A stretch of DNA of 34,607 nt from a virus. Numbering within the stretch: the stretch's first letter is position 1; each line of letters opens with the position of its first letter. A program made the translations under genes and the position numbers. The notes beneath the pieces are model-generated. The model was not told the DNA's origin and did no database searches. It saw nothing but the letters and a program-made list of their open reading frames with translations. Of the stretch, positions 23,209 to 30,415 are shown piece by piece. The stretch spans positions 1-34,607 of IMG/VR virus record IMGVR_UViG_3300007734_000610; one strand, written 5' to 3'.

Positions 23209-23908
23209 AAATTGACGGTGCGTTGTGTGACTCAATGCGTGATCGCATGACTTGCGCGCGCGCTTCTTTAGCGGGGGGCAAATAGTTCCCCTTTGCCCAA
23301 TTCTTGTCAATGCCGACATTGCGGCCAATGTTGGTTGAATCGGCGCTGGCAAGCGGAAGGCGCGTAAATACTTTTGGGTTTAGCATCCGAAGGCCGTGCA
23401 TTTTGACTAGGGGACGCCCTTGCGAGTCACAAACTACGCGCATTGCTTGGTCAATTCGTTTCCACCAAGCATCGTTTCCTACGGTGGCGTATTGGCCGCT
23501 GCTGCCAAGGCACACACGCAAGTATGTCAAGGCCATTCGCTCCAGCCTGTCTAACGATTCGTGCATATGCCATACAGGCGCGCCGAAAGCCGCACCCAAA
23601 GGCCATTCATCCAACAACGCATCGTTTGCGTTTTCGTCGCCGTCAATCACATCGGGGATGACCGCAAAGTCACACGATGGGACACGCCGGCATGACTCGG
23701 CCCACTCATAAAACGGGCGCCAATCGGTTACGGGCCGCCCGGCTTTCCACGCGGAAAAAGCGCCGTTGTCAATCGCAAACGATTGGCACACCCCTATGGC
23801 TATGCCTAGTTGATCTAAATGAGCAAAACTAACAAATGCGTGCCCTCCGTTAACGGCTACTACGGCCACCGTAGCTGGCGTAATCGGTAGCCCGTGGTAG
23901 TGGATCAT
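23189..23908 (-). CDS. dpdA: DpdA-type DNA 7-deazaguanine transglycosylase (phage form)
   Basis: 239 residues, a TIM-barrel of the tRNA-guanine transglycosylase superfamily in its short phage form. Blocks in order: HYHG (3-6), HAFVSFAHLDQL (23-34), CQSFAIDNGAFSAW (41-54), FAVIPDVIDG (81-90) with DENAND, PVWHMHES (111-118), CLGSSGQYATVG (133-144), KMHGLRMLNP (169-178) and SADSTNIGRN (188-197). These are the family hallmarks. The enzyme exchanges guanine in DNA for a 7-deazaguanine such as preQ0. ATG 23908 overlaps the previous stop (ATGA); the frame extends to GTG 23938. I see no synthesis genes in the window, but a transporter follows. Confidence 0.85.
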   Translation of the reverse strand: MIHYHGLPITPATVAVVAVNGGHAFVSFAHLDQLGIAIGVCQSFAIDNGAFSAWKAGRPVTDWRPFYEWAESCRRVPSCDFAVIPDVIDGDENANDALLDEWPLGAAFGAPVWHMHESLDRLERMALTYLRVCLGSSGQYATVGNDAWWKRIDQAMRVVCDSQGRPLVKMHGLRMLNPKVFTRLPLASADSTNIGRNVGIDKNWAKGNYLPPAKEARAQVMRSRIESHNAPSIYEYLQD

Positions 23909-24051
23909 TTCCGCACTACTTGCACGGCCAGCAGCCACTTGTCTCCGAGAAACCGTACCGAGCGCACCCAGGCGCGCATGTTGTGCCTGTTCGTGTGCCT
24001 CTCAGCACAATTGAAGTGCGCCCGTACTCTAGTCAGCATGTTTGTTTTCAT
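23905..24051 (-). CDS. Small basic protein upstream of dpdA
   Basis: 48 residues: MKTNMLTRVRAHFNCAERHT, then RAWVRSVRFLGDKWLLAVQV. It is rich in Arg and Trp, without a membrane segment. It overlaps the preceding gene and dpdA by ATGA at each end, so the frame is well supported. Too small for functional inference; similar short proteins occur in phage early operons. Confidence 0.55.
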   Translation of the reverse strand: MKTNMLTRVRAHFNCAERHTNRHNMRAWVRSVRFLGDKWLLAVQVVRK

Positions 24052-24227
24052 CTTGCTTTCCTTAAAATTTCGATCCGTTCTCTAGCCACCCGCAACGAGT
24101 TGTAGCGTTGGTGCAGCCGCTCAAGTATCGCGATACGCTTCTGCTCGACCTGCTCAATCTCCAGCAGTTCCAGAACTTGCAGTTCTGACAGCGTACTGAG
24201 CGTCCTATTTAGTTCTCGCCAGTTCAA
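24048..24227 (-). CDS. Small helical (coiled-coil) protein
   Basis: 59 residues from a TTG start inside the previous gene. It starts NWRELNRTLSTLSELQVLEL and continues LERLHQRYNSLRVARERI. Strong heptad-like leucine spacing predicts a coiled coil. The ERLHQRYN.LR..RER block recurs in small phage proteins I recall. The stop overlaps the next ATG (ATGA). Possible partner or regulator of the helicase upstream; undetermined. Confidence 0.5.
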   Translation of the reverse strand: MNWRELNRTLSTLSELQVLELLEIEQVEQKRIAILERLHQRYNSLRVARERIEILRKAR

Positions 24228-24363
24228 TTTTTGCCTCCAGTTCTTCGATCAACATTGTGACCTTCGTGTACCAACGCGAAGTAGCGTTATGGTTCTTCTC
24301 TCTGATCCGCAGTTCCGCTTTCGCAGCCTTCAGCTTGGTCTGTAGCCGTTCTAGTCTTGTCAC
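24205..24363 (-). CDS. Small coiled-coil protein after the helicase
   Basis: 52 residues from a GTG that overlaps the helicase stop (GTGA at 24360-24363): TRLERLQTKLKAAKAELRIR, then TSRWYTKVTMLIEELEAKIELA. Two amphipathic helices with a short break. A longer frame to 24465 is helicase antiphase sequence. Function unknown. Confidence 0.5.
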   Translation of the reverse strand: MTRLERLQTKLKAAKAELRIREKNHNATSRWYTKVTMLIEELEAKIELARTK

Positions 24364-25628
24364 TTCAGTTCCTCCATTGCAACATCCGATACAGCGCGCT
24401 TGCTGTGCAGCGCGGCCCAAATTTTCTCGTCCACCGTTTTGTTGGTCAGCATAATGTAGACCCACACCGCATGGGCCTGACCCGACCTGTGCAGGCGCCC
24501 GATAGCCTGCTCGTACAACTCAAGCGACCACGGCAACGACAGGAACACGCACTTGCACCCGCCATGTTGTAGGTTCAGCCCATGTCCTGCGCTCTTGGGG
24601 TGCAGCAGCAGCAACTCGACCTCGCCCCGGTTCCAACTGTCGATTGCGTCCACCGTCCGCGCCTTCGGGTAGCGTCGGCGCAACTCGGCAAGTTCTTCTT
24701 GGTAGGTGTAGAAGATGATCGTATTAGCGCGCTGATTCTCGGCCAGCAGATCGTCCAGCGCGTCGAACTTGTGGGTGCTGAACCACTCGGTCGAGTCGCC
24801 GTAGACGAACCCGCTTGCCATCTGTTGCAGCTTGCCCGTCACCACGGCAGCGTTGACTGCTATGGCCTTGGCCGTTGGGAACTCCACCACGAAATCTTTT
24901 TTCATTTCGTTGTACTTGGTCATGTCCATGTCGCAGCGCACCTCGACCGTGTGCAGCGGCGGCAGCTTGTCCTTGTACTCACCCGCGTCCAGTACGAAGG
25001 TGGCCGGTTTGATGCGCTCCATCACCGCTTCCAAACTGCCCTTGCGTGGCGCCCAGTCGTTAAACTCCTTGTTGACAAGGTAGAAGTACTGCTGTTGGAA
25101 CGCGCCCTTGGAGCGGCCCAGCAGCTTCTGATCGACGATCTTGCATTGGCCGAATACATCCTCCAGCCCGTTGCTGGTGAACGAGCCGGTCAAACCCCAG
25201 CGCACCGGGCAGTCGATCAACTTGTGCAACGCCTTGAACCTGGCGCCGCTGGGGTTCTTCAGCCGGGTCAACTCGTCGAAGACGATCCCGTCGAAGTCCA
25301 GATGGGGCAGGGACTGCAAGTTGTCGTAGTTGGTCACTACCACATCAGCGGTGGAATTGAACGCCGCTGCGCGCTGCTTGGGTGTCCCCACGGCCACGGC
25401 CATGCTCATGTTGGGCGCCCACTTGTCGCGCTCTTGCAGCCACACGCTAGTGCATACGCGCTTGGGCGCCAGTACCAGAAAGCGGTTCACCACACCCTCA
25501 TGCAGCGCGGACTGCATGGCCGTGAGCGTGATAGCGGTCTTGCCAGCGCCGACCGGGGCGAGGATCATCGCCCGGTCGTTGTTGACCAAGAAGTCAGCCG
25601 CTTCAAGTTGATAGGGCCGTAAATTCAT
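24360..25628 (-). CDS. SNF2-type DEAD/DEAH helicase
   Basis: 422 residues, superfamily 2. Walker A APVGAGKT (24-31), motif Ia VLAPKRV, motif II DELT (118-121), motif III LTGSF (147-151), motif V HPKSAGHGLNL (343-353) and motif VI QAIGRLHRSGQ (374-384). The compact size and the RSGQ ending are typical of phage SNF2-like helicases. It probably works in replication or recombination with the VRR-NUC nuclease encoded just upstream. ATG 25628 is chosen because AAGGAGG lies 6 bases before it, while ATG 25634 abuts the SD. Confidence 0.85.
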   Translation of the reverse strand: MNLRPYQLEAADFLVNNDRAMILAPVGAGKTAITLTAMQSALHEGVVNRFLVLAPKRVCTSVWLQERDKWAPNMSMAVAVGTPKQRAAAFNSTADVVVTNYDNLQSLPHLDFDGIVFDELTRLKNPSGARFKALHKLIDCPVRWGLTGSFTSNGLEDVFGQCKIVDQKLLGRSKGAFQQQYFYLVNKEFNDWAPRKGSLEAVMERIKPATFVLDAGEYKDKLPPLHTVEVRCDMDMTKYNEMKKDFVVEFPTAKAIAVNAAVVTGKLQQMASGFVYGDSTEWFSTHKFDALDDLLAENQRANTIIFYTYQEELAELRRRYPKARTVDAIDSWNRGEVELLLLHPKSAGHGLNLQHGGCKCVFLSLPWSLELYEQAIGRLHRSGQAHAVWVYIMLTNKTVDEKIWAALHSKRAVSDVAMEELK

Positions 25629-25878
25629 CCACATCCTCCTTTGACCACAGCACTACATAGTGCTGTTTGAGTCGTAACATGTCCTCGGCGAAGATCAGTT
25701 GCAGCGCGGACATCTTGCCGCCTGCTGTCTTCAGCTCAACGAACCAAGTGCTGCCATCGGGCAAGCACACGATGCGGTCAGCCACACCGCCACGCCCGGG
25801 GCTGGTGAACTTGTACGCCTTGCCACCAATGGCCTCGACCTTTTTGACTAGGTAGCGTTCGACTTGCTTTTCAAGCAC
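25603..25878 (-). CDS. VRR-NUC domain nuclease
   Basis: 91 residues, the usual size of stand-alone phage VRR-NUC enzymes. Visible catalytic signature: E3 in LEKQVERYL, PGRGGVADRIV with D34, FVELK with E48 and K50, and Q60 in SALQ. This is the PD-(D/E)XK-type fold that cleaves branched DNA in other members. GTG 25878 gives the standard N-terminus (MLEK..E.YLVK.V); the ORF extends further upstream only in the antiphase of the preceding gene. Commonly paired with an SNF2 helicase, as here. Confidence 0.8.
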   Translation of the reverse strand: MLEKQVERYLVKKVEAIGGKAYKFTSPGRGGVADRIVCLPDGSTWFVELKTAGGKMSALQLIFAEDMLRLKQHYVVLWSKEDVDEFTALST

Positions 25879-26317
25879 AGTTTCGTTCCCATCGTATACG
25901 AGCAATGTTCGCCGAACCAATGTAACTTCTAGCGCGAGATGGGGCGTTCCACCCAGCACGCGGCGCTAATGTTTGCGTTGGCGTCCACCCCGCGCCGCGC
26001 AAAGAAGCGCCAGATTCATCATGCTGCGTATATGTCACGCATTTTGCATAGCCAAGTGCTGTTGCTGCGCGGACGATTGCGCCGTAAAGCATTGAGTTGG
26101 CGTTGCGCGTGCCGTCTGTACAAGTACGAGTGACTTCTAACGTCATTCCATCGTCAAGCATTCGGGCTACTGGCCGTCCAGCTACTGCAACGCCTAAAAG
26201 ACGTCCGTCATCAAACACCCCCACGCTAAACTTATGCCCAACTGGCGGCTTGTTGTGTCGGTGATGCTCACGAACAAACGCTTGCGCGGTTTTAAGAGAT
26301 ACGGGTTTAATTCGCAC
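25871..26317 (-). CDS. XF1762-family protein (GNAT-like)
   Basis: About 148 residues. FVREHHRHNKPPVGHKF, VGVFDDGRLLGVAVAGRPVA, TLEVTRTCTDGTRNANSMLY and GYAKCVTYTQHDESGASLRG are the conserved blocks of the XF1762 phage family, whose layout resembles GNAT acetyltransferases. Start uncertain: GTG 26317 gives the usual MRIKPVS N-terminus; TTG 26326 is an alternative. It may act on a small molecule or a modified base, but no activity is established. Confidence 0.75.
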   Translation of the reverse strand: MRIKPVSLKTAQAFVREHHRHNKPPVGHKFSVGVFDDGRLLGVAVAGRPVARMLDDGMTLEVTRTCTDGTRNANSMLYGAIVRAATALGYAKCVTYTQHDESGASLRGAGWTPTQTLAPRAGWNAPSRARSYIGSANIARIRWERNCA

Positions 26318-26489
26318 GATGGGCAAACCCGTCTGCGGTCACCAAGCCGTTAGGCTCCAGCTCGACCATAATTGTTTTCTCGTGGCTGACGATGCTCACG
26401 CAGCTTGGGTTGTGCCCGTGCTGCAAGCAGTACTCTCGCAAAGCGGCTTGCAGTTCAGGAAGGGAAATTTCGATGGTGTGTGTTTTCAT
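26307..26489 (-). CDS. Small unknown protein, first gene of the minus operon
   Basis: 60 residues: MKTHTIEISLPELQAALREY, then HGHNPSCVSIVSHEKTIMVE. Alpha/beta, no recognised motif. It is the first gene after the promoter at 26496-26523, with its ATG about 7 bases from the -10 box and no SD, suggesting a leaderless transcript. Function unknown; as first gene of an early operon it could be regulatory. Confidence 0.55.
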   Translation of the reverse strand: MKTHTIEISLPELQAALREYCLQHGHNPSCVSIVSHEKTIMVELEPNGLVTADGFAHRAN

Positions 26490-26495
26490 GGCCCG

Positions 26496-26523
26496 ACTCT
26501 ACCCCAAAAATAAATGTTGTCAA
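26496..26523 (-). promoter_or_regulatory. Sigma70-type promoter for the minus operon
   Basis: Read on the minus strand: TTGACA (26518-26523), 16-base spacer, TAGAGT (26496-26501). The -35 is a perfect match and the -10 matches 4 of 6. The predicted start falls at or next to the ATG at 26489. The -35 box overlaps that of the opposing promoter. Confidence 0.65.
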
Positions 26524-26545
26524 GGACTTTTTTTCATGTTACACT
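26517..26545 (+). promoter_or_regulatory. Sigma70-type promoter for the replication operon
   Basis: TTGTCA (26517-26522), 17-base spacer, and TACACT (26540-26545) preceded by TGT, an extended -10 (TGnTACACT). Predicted start about 26552, giving a leader of about 32 bases before the ATG at 26584. It shares its -35 with the minus-strand promoter. Confidence 0.65.
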
Positions 26546-26583
26546 TCGTTCACCCAATCGCGGGTATCAACCAAGGAACGATC

Positions 26584-26748
26584 ATGGAAATCAAGCTGAA
26601 CAAGGAAGAAATCGAGCGCATCATCTTGGAGCGCGTCAACGAGATGATGGTGGACGGCAACTTCAACACCGTCACATGGGACAGCTCGTACAGCTACACC
26701 CGCACCGTTACGCTCAGTTACCAAGAACCCAAAGATGAAGCACAGTAA
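26584..26748 (+). CDS. Small acidic protein, first gene of the replication operon
   Basis: 54 residues: MEIKLNKEEIERIILERVNE, then NFNTVTWDSSYSYTRTVTLSY. An N-terminal helix followed by a strand pair, with SD AAGGAA and the leader ACGATCATGG. It overlaps the next gene by 14 bases. Function unknown. Confidence 0.6.
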   Translation: MEIKLNKEEIERIILERVNEMMVDGNFNTVTWDSSYSYTRTVTLSYQEPKDEAQ

Positions 26749-27826
26749 GATCGTTGGCGGCAGCACCGCCAAGCGCGTCATGAACTGCCCCGGCAGCGTG
26801 GCGCTGTGCGCCAAGATGCCGCCGCAGGCCGAGAACCAGTACATGGCCCAAGGCACCATGCTGCACGATGCAATGGCGCACATCTTGGGGTCTGACAACA
26901 TGCGCCCCCAGGACGCCATCAAGGGTGAGTTGCTTGACGAGAAAATCAGGCCAGCACTTGATCTGCTAAACGAAGTCGATCCCGATCAGACGATGGAATA
27001 CGAGGTCGAGACAGAGGTCAGCTTTGGCGACTTCCTACCCGGCGTTTTCGGCTCTACCGATCTAGTGGGCCGCATCGGCCAGCGCGCCATTGTCATCGAC
27101 TGGAAGTTTGGCGATGGCGTGATGGTGGACGCCGAGGAGAACGAGCAGTTGATGTTCTACGCTGCTGCTGCCATGAGGACGGCAGAAGTCATGTGGGCCT
27201 TCTCTGGTGTGGACGAGGTGGAGTTGGTCATCATCCAGCCGCCTGCCATACGGCGGTGGGTGACAACGCCAGCGCGCATCAAGCAGTTCGAGCTGGATCT
27301 GAAGGCGGCGGTGAAGGCGTCCCAAGCGCCTGACGCTGCGCTCAAGCTAGGCGACCATTGCCGGTGGTGTACGGCCAAGCCAGTCTGCCCACAGATGACT
27401 GGCGCAGTAGACCGTGCGCGTGATGTGGCGGTCAAGAGTCTCAACGCCGATACGATTGGTGCATACCTGACCAATGCTGATATCCTAGAGGGCTGGATCA
27501 CAGACTTGCGCGCCTTGGCGTTCGACATGCTCAAAGGCGGCAGGCCCGTACCGGGTTGGAAGTTAGTCCCCAAGAGGGGAATAAGATCATGGGCGAACGA
27601 GGATGTGGCCAAAGCGCATCTGATGGGTCGCCTGAAAGAATCCGAGGTGATGGTGACCAAGATAGTATCCCCGGCGCAGGCTGAAAAGCTGCTGAAAAGC
27701 AAAGTACCGGAGTCATTGACAGTCTCTATCAGTTCGGGTAGCACCATAGCGTCGGAGAGCGATCCCCGCCCCGCTGTGATGCTCATCGGGCAGCAATTAA
27801 CCGCTGCCCTCTCTAAACTAGTCTGA
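26735..27826 (+). CDS. DUF2800 RecB/Cas4-like nuclease
   Basis: 363 residues. GTMLHDAMAHIL (40-51), FGSTDLVG with D109 and VIDWKFG with D122 and K124 form the PD-(D/E)XK core of the RecB family. Cys18 plus a late C209-x2-C212-x5-C218 cluster matches the 4Fe-4S arrangement known from AddB and Cas4 nucleases. Phage DUF2800 proteins sit with DNA polymerase and SSB genes and probably process DNA ends during replication or recombination. The start overlaps the preceding gene by 14 bases. Confidence 0.75.
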   Translation: MKHSKIVGGSTAKRVMNCPGSVALCAKMPPQAENQYMAQGTMLHDAMAHILGSDNMRPQDAIKGELLDEKIRPALDLLNEVDPDQTMEYEVETEVSFGDFLPGVFGSTDLVGRIGQRAIVIDWKFGDGVMVDAEENEQLMFYAAAAMRTAEVMWAFSGVDEVELVIIQPPAIRRWVTTPARIKQFELDLKAAVKASQAPDAALKLGDHCRWCTAKPVCPQMTGAVDRARDVAVKSLNADTIGAYLTNADILEGWITDLRALAFDMLKGGRPVPGWKLVPKRGIRSWANEDVAKAHLMGRLKESEVMVTKIVSPAQAEKLLKSKVPESLTVSISSGSTIASESDPRPAVMLIGQQLTAALSKLV

Positions 27827-27837
27827 AGGAAAAATCC

Positions 27838-28464
27838 ATGTCAAATGTTAGTGTGTTTCAAACAGCGGGTCTCCCCGCCGTGTCTTCGCTCTCCACTTCG
27901 CTCAAGGCGCTGACAGTTGCCGCACCAGGCGCTGGCGGCGGCGTGGCGATACTAAAGATGGACAAGATTGGGTGCTGGGTCTTTGGCGCCGACGCGACTG
28001 AGTGCGAGGACGGCAGCAAGTGGGCCGTCAATCCGTTCTCTTTTGTTCACGGCTTTATCGCCTGGGGCAACCGCGAGGTTCTTGGTGAAAAGATGGTCGG
28101 CGTGTCGCAGCCGCTGCCAGAACTTGACCCCGCGCCAGCCGGTGCCGAGAAGGGATGGGAAACGCAGCTAGGCATGAGTCTGAAGTGCATCAGCGGCGAG
28201 GACAGCGGCCTTGAAGTGCGCTATGTCACGACTAGCCTGGGCGGCAAACGCGCTGTGCAGGAACTGGCTGTAGCATTGTCTGAGCAGGTGGACAAAGATC
28301 AGACTAAGCCGGTGCCGGTGGTGACCTTGAACAGGGGATCGTACCCGCACAAAAACTACGGCAAGGTGCTGATCCCGGTCTTTGACATTGTTCAGTTTAT
28401 TTCGTTGGAGGGCGAGGCCGAGGAATCGCCAAAAGCCGCTCGTCGCCGTCGCATAGCAGCGTAA
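27838..28464 (+). CDS. Putative single-stranded DNA-binding protein
   Basis: 208 residues. It lies between the DUF2800 nuclease and DNA polymerase, where phages of this kind encode an SSB-like protein. Visible parts: a hydrophobic N-terminus, KMDKIGCWVFGADATECEDG, FSFVHGFIAW, GYPHKNYGKV..PVFDIVQF-like beta strands and an acidic stretch near the C-terminus (LEGEAEESP) followed by a basic end (RRRRIAA). An acidic tail is usual for SSBs, though here the basic end comes last. The role is inferred from position and layout. Confidence 0.55.
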   Translation: MSNVSVFQTAGLPAVSSLSTSLKALTVAAPGAGGGVAILKMDKIGCWVFGADATECEDGSKWAVNPFSFVHGFIAWGNREVLGEKMVGVSQPLPELDPAPAGAEKGWETQLGMSLKCISGEDSGLEVRYVTTSLGGKRAVQELAVALSEQVDKDQTKPVPVVTLNRGSYPHKNYGKVLIPVFDIVQFISLEGEAEESPKAARRRRIAA

Positions 28465-28470
28465 TTTCTG

Positions 28471-28491
28471 AAGCCCCGTGACAGGGGGCTT
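28471..28491 (+). other. Intergenic hairpin before DNA polymerase
   Basis: AAGCCCC (28471-28477) pairs with GGGGCTT (28485-28491) around a 7-base loop. Only TTTGG follows, so it is a poor terminator; it may attenuate transcription or protect mRNA ends just upstream of the polymerase start. Confidence 0.45.
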
Positions 28492-28497
28492 TGGAAA

Positions 28498-30378
28498 ATG
28501 CTCTGGATCGACTTCGAAACCCGTAGCGCCTGCGATCTCAAGTCGCGCGGCGTATACAACTACGCGCAAGACGCCTCGACTGAGGTGCTATGCATGTGCT
28601 ACGCCTTTGACGATGGCGAAGTGCAGACATGGACGCACGGCCAGCCGCTGCCCGACTTCACAGGCCACCAGATACGCGCCCACAACGCTGCGTTCGAGCG
28701 GTTGATACTTTGGTATGTCCTACAGGTGGATGTGCCTCTGGAGTCGTTCTACTGCACCGCAGCACAGGCTAGGGCCAACTGCGCTCCTGGGTCGCTGGAG
28801 GATGTGGGCCGGTTCGCTGGCGCATCTATGCGTAAAGATCATAAAGGCGCTGCGCTGATCCGCAAATGCTGCCTACCGCCGTTCAAGCACAGCGCGCAGG
28901 ACATGGCCGACCTTATCAGCTACTGCCAGCAGGATGTGCGCGCCATGCGCGCGATCAGCAAGGGCTTGCGCGATCTGTCAGCCGATGAACTGATGGACTA
29001 CCATGTCAACGAGCGCATCAACGACCGGGGCGTGCTGGTCGATGTGCCGCTGTGCCGAGCGGCGGTCAGCTACGCGGCGGCTGAACTGGTCGAGATACAG
29101 GAGATCGTGGCCGAGGTGACCGAGGGCGCGATCTCTAGCGTGAGATCGTCCAAGATGCGTGACTGGGTATGGGAGCGTGTAGACGCCGAGGCGCGCAAAC
29201 TGATGACCAAGGACGATAAGGTCAGCATCGACAAGACCGTGCGCGCTAACCTACTGAATTGCGAGGGAGTACCGCCAGATGTTCAAGAAGTTATTCAATG
29301 CGCGGACGATCTATGGGCGTCCAGCACCGCGAAGTTTGGGCGGCTTGCGGATCTCGCGGACGAGGAGGATAGCCGCATTAGAGGTGCCTTCGTTTTTGCT
29401 GGTGGCAGCGCAACAGGGCGCGCTTCATCCTACGGCGCTCAAGTGCATAATTTCGCGCGTAAGTGCGCTGCCGACCCGCAGGCCGTCCGCGCAGCAATGG
29501 TTCGAGGCCATCGAATTGTTCCACAGCATGGGCGGCGAATCACCGACATCTTGAAGGGTATGCTGCGCCCCGCGCTGATCCCGGCGCCTGGTCACGCGCT
29601 AGTGGTGGCTGACTGGGCAGCGATTGAGGCGCGCGCTAATCCCTGGCTGTCCACTAAAGGACAGGCCAAGCTGGCGCTGTTCGAGTCGGGCGAGGATGTG
29701 TATGTCGCCAATGCGCGCGCCACATTTCAAACGCAAGAGATCAGCAAAGATCAGCGCCAGATTGGAAAGGTGCAGGAATTGGCCTGCGGCTTTGCTGGTG
29801 GCATCGGCGCCTTCGCTGCGATGGGCCGCGCCTACGGCCTGTCGCTGCCCGAGCATGAGGCGCGCAAGATGGTGGACGGGTGGCGCAGGGCCAATCAATG
29901 GGCCGTGGGCTACTGGTTCGATCTGGAGTCGGCCTACACCCGCGCCATGCGCCACAAAGGCCATGAGTTCACCGCAGGCCGTACCACATATCTGTTCGAT
30001 GGTCAACATCTTTGGTATTCGCTGCCATCCGGTCGGGTGCTATGCTACCCATTCGCGCGGATCGATGCGGAGGGCATAACTTACGCCAAAGCAGCGTGGA
30101 AACCAGCCGCTGACGCCAAAGAATGGCCGCGCGCGCGGTTATGGAAAGGTCTGGCGTGTGAGAATATCACTCAGGCAACTGCTGCTGATCTGCTGCGCCA
30201 CGCGCTGCGCCAATTGGACGGAGTCATACTACAAATTCATGATGAAGTCGTGGTCGAGACTGCTACGCCAGAGGCGACGATGGACGAGGTCAAAAGGGTG
30301 ATGTGTACGCCGCCGCCGTGGGCCGAGGGCTTGCCCTTAGCCGCCGAGGTGGCCGTCATGCATAGATACGGCAAGTAA
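28498..30378 (+). CDS. DNA polymerase, family A
   Basis: 626 residues. The N-terminal 3'-5' exonuclease has D5/E7 in IDFETRS, N63 in AHNAAFE and Y142-x3-D146 in YCQQDV. The polymerase domain has motif A VVADWAAIEARANPWLS (D372), motif B with R420, K424 and a Phe at 432 where Tyr is usual, and motif C HDE (581-583). This is the replicative enzyme of the phage. It lacks a 5' nuclease domain, as in T7-type polymerases. The start ATG 28498 is preceded by a hairpin and TTGGAAA. Confidence 0.9.
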   Translation: MLWIDFETRSACDLKSRGVYNYAQDASTEVLCMCYAFDDGEVQTWTHGQPLPDFTGHQIRAHNAAFERLILWYVLQVDVPLESFYCTAAQARANCAPGSLEDVGRFAGASMRKDHKGAALIRKCCLPPFKHSAQDMADLISYCQQDVRAMRAISKGLRDLSADELMDYHVNERINDRGVLVDVPLCRAAVSYAAAELVEIQEIVAEVTEGAISSVRSSKMRDWVWERVDAEARKLMTKDDKVSIDKTVRANLLNCEGVPPDVQEVIQCADDLWASSTAKFGRLADLADEEDSRIRGAFVFAGGSATGRASSYGAQVHNFARKCAADPQAVRAAMVRGHRIVPQHGRRITDILKGMLRPALIPAPGHALVVADWAAIEARANPWLSTKGQAKLALFESGEDVYVANARATFQTQEISKDQRQIGKVQELACGFAGGIGAFAAMGRAYGLSLPEHEARKMVDGWRRANQWAVGYWFDLESAYTRAMRHKGHEFTAGRTTYLFDGQHLWYSLPSGRVLCYPFARIDAEGITYAKAAWKPAADAKEWPRARLWKGLACENITQATAADLLRHALRQLDGVILQIHDEVVVETATPEATMDEVKRVMCTPPPWAEGLPLAAEVAVMHRYGK

Positions 30379-30381
30379 AAA

Positions 30382-30403
30382 CGCCGCCCGGTCAGGGGCG
30401 GCG
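30382..30403 (+). other. Intergenic GC hairpin before the primase-helicase
   Basis: CGCCGCCC (30382-30389) pairs perfectly with GGGCGGCG (30396-30403) around GGTCAG. No T-tract follows on the plus strand; on the minus strand it is followed by TTTTTA, so it would terminate antisense transcription. On the sense strand it may act as an mRNA stabiliser or attenuator. Confidence 0.6.
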
Positions 30404-30415
30404 CAAAAGGGCAAC

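Noticed and set aside
24582-25622. Long plus-strand open frame of 346 codons
   Set aside because: It lies antisense to the helicase, whose motifs are unambiguous; it is a reading-frame shadow of a GC-rich gene.
27157-27786. Minus-strand frame of 209 codons
   Set aside because: It is opposite the DUF2800 nuclease, without SD or recognisable domains.
30382-30403. Sense-strand intrinsic terminator after the polymerase
   Set aside because: The stem is strong, but CAAAAGGG follows rather than a T-tract, and the next gene belongs to the same operon.
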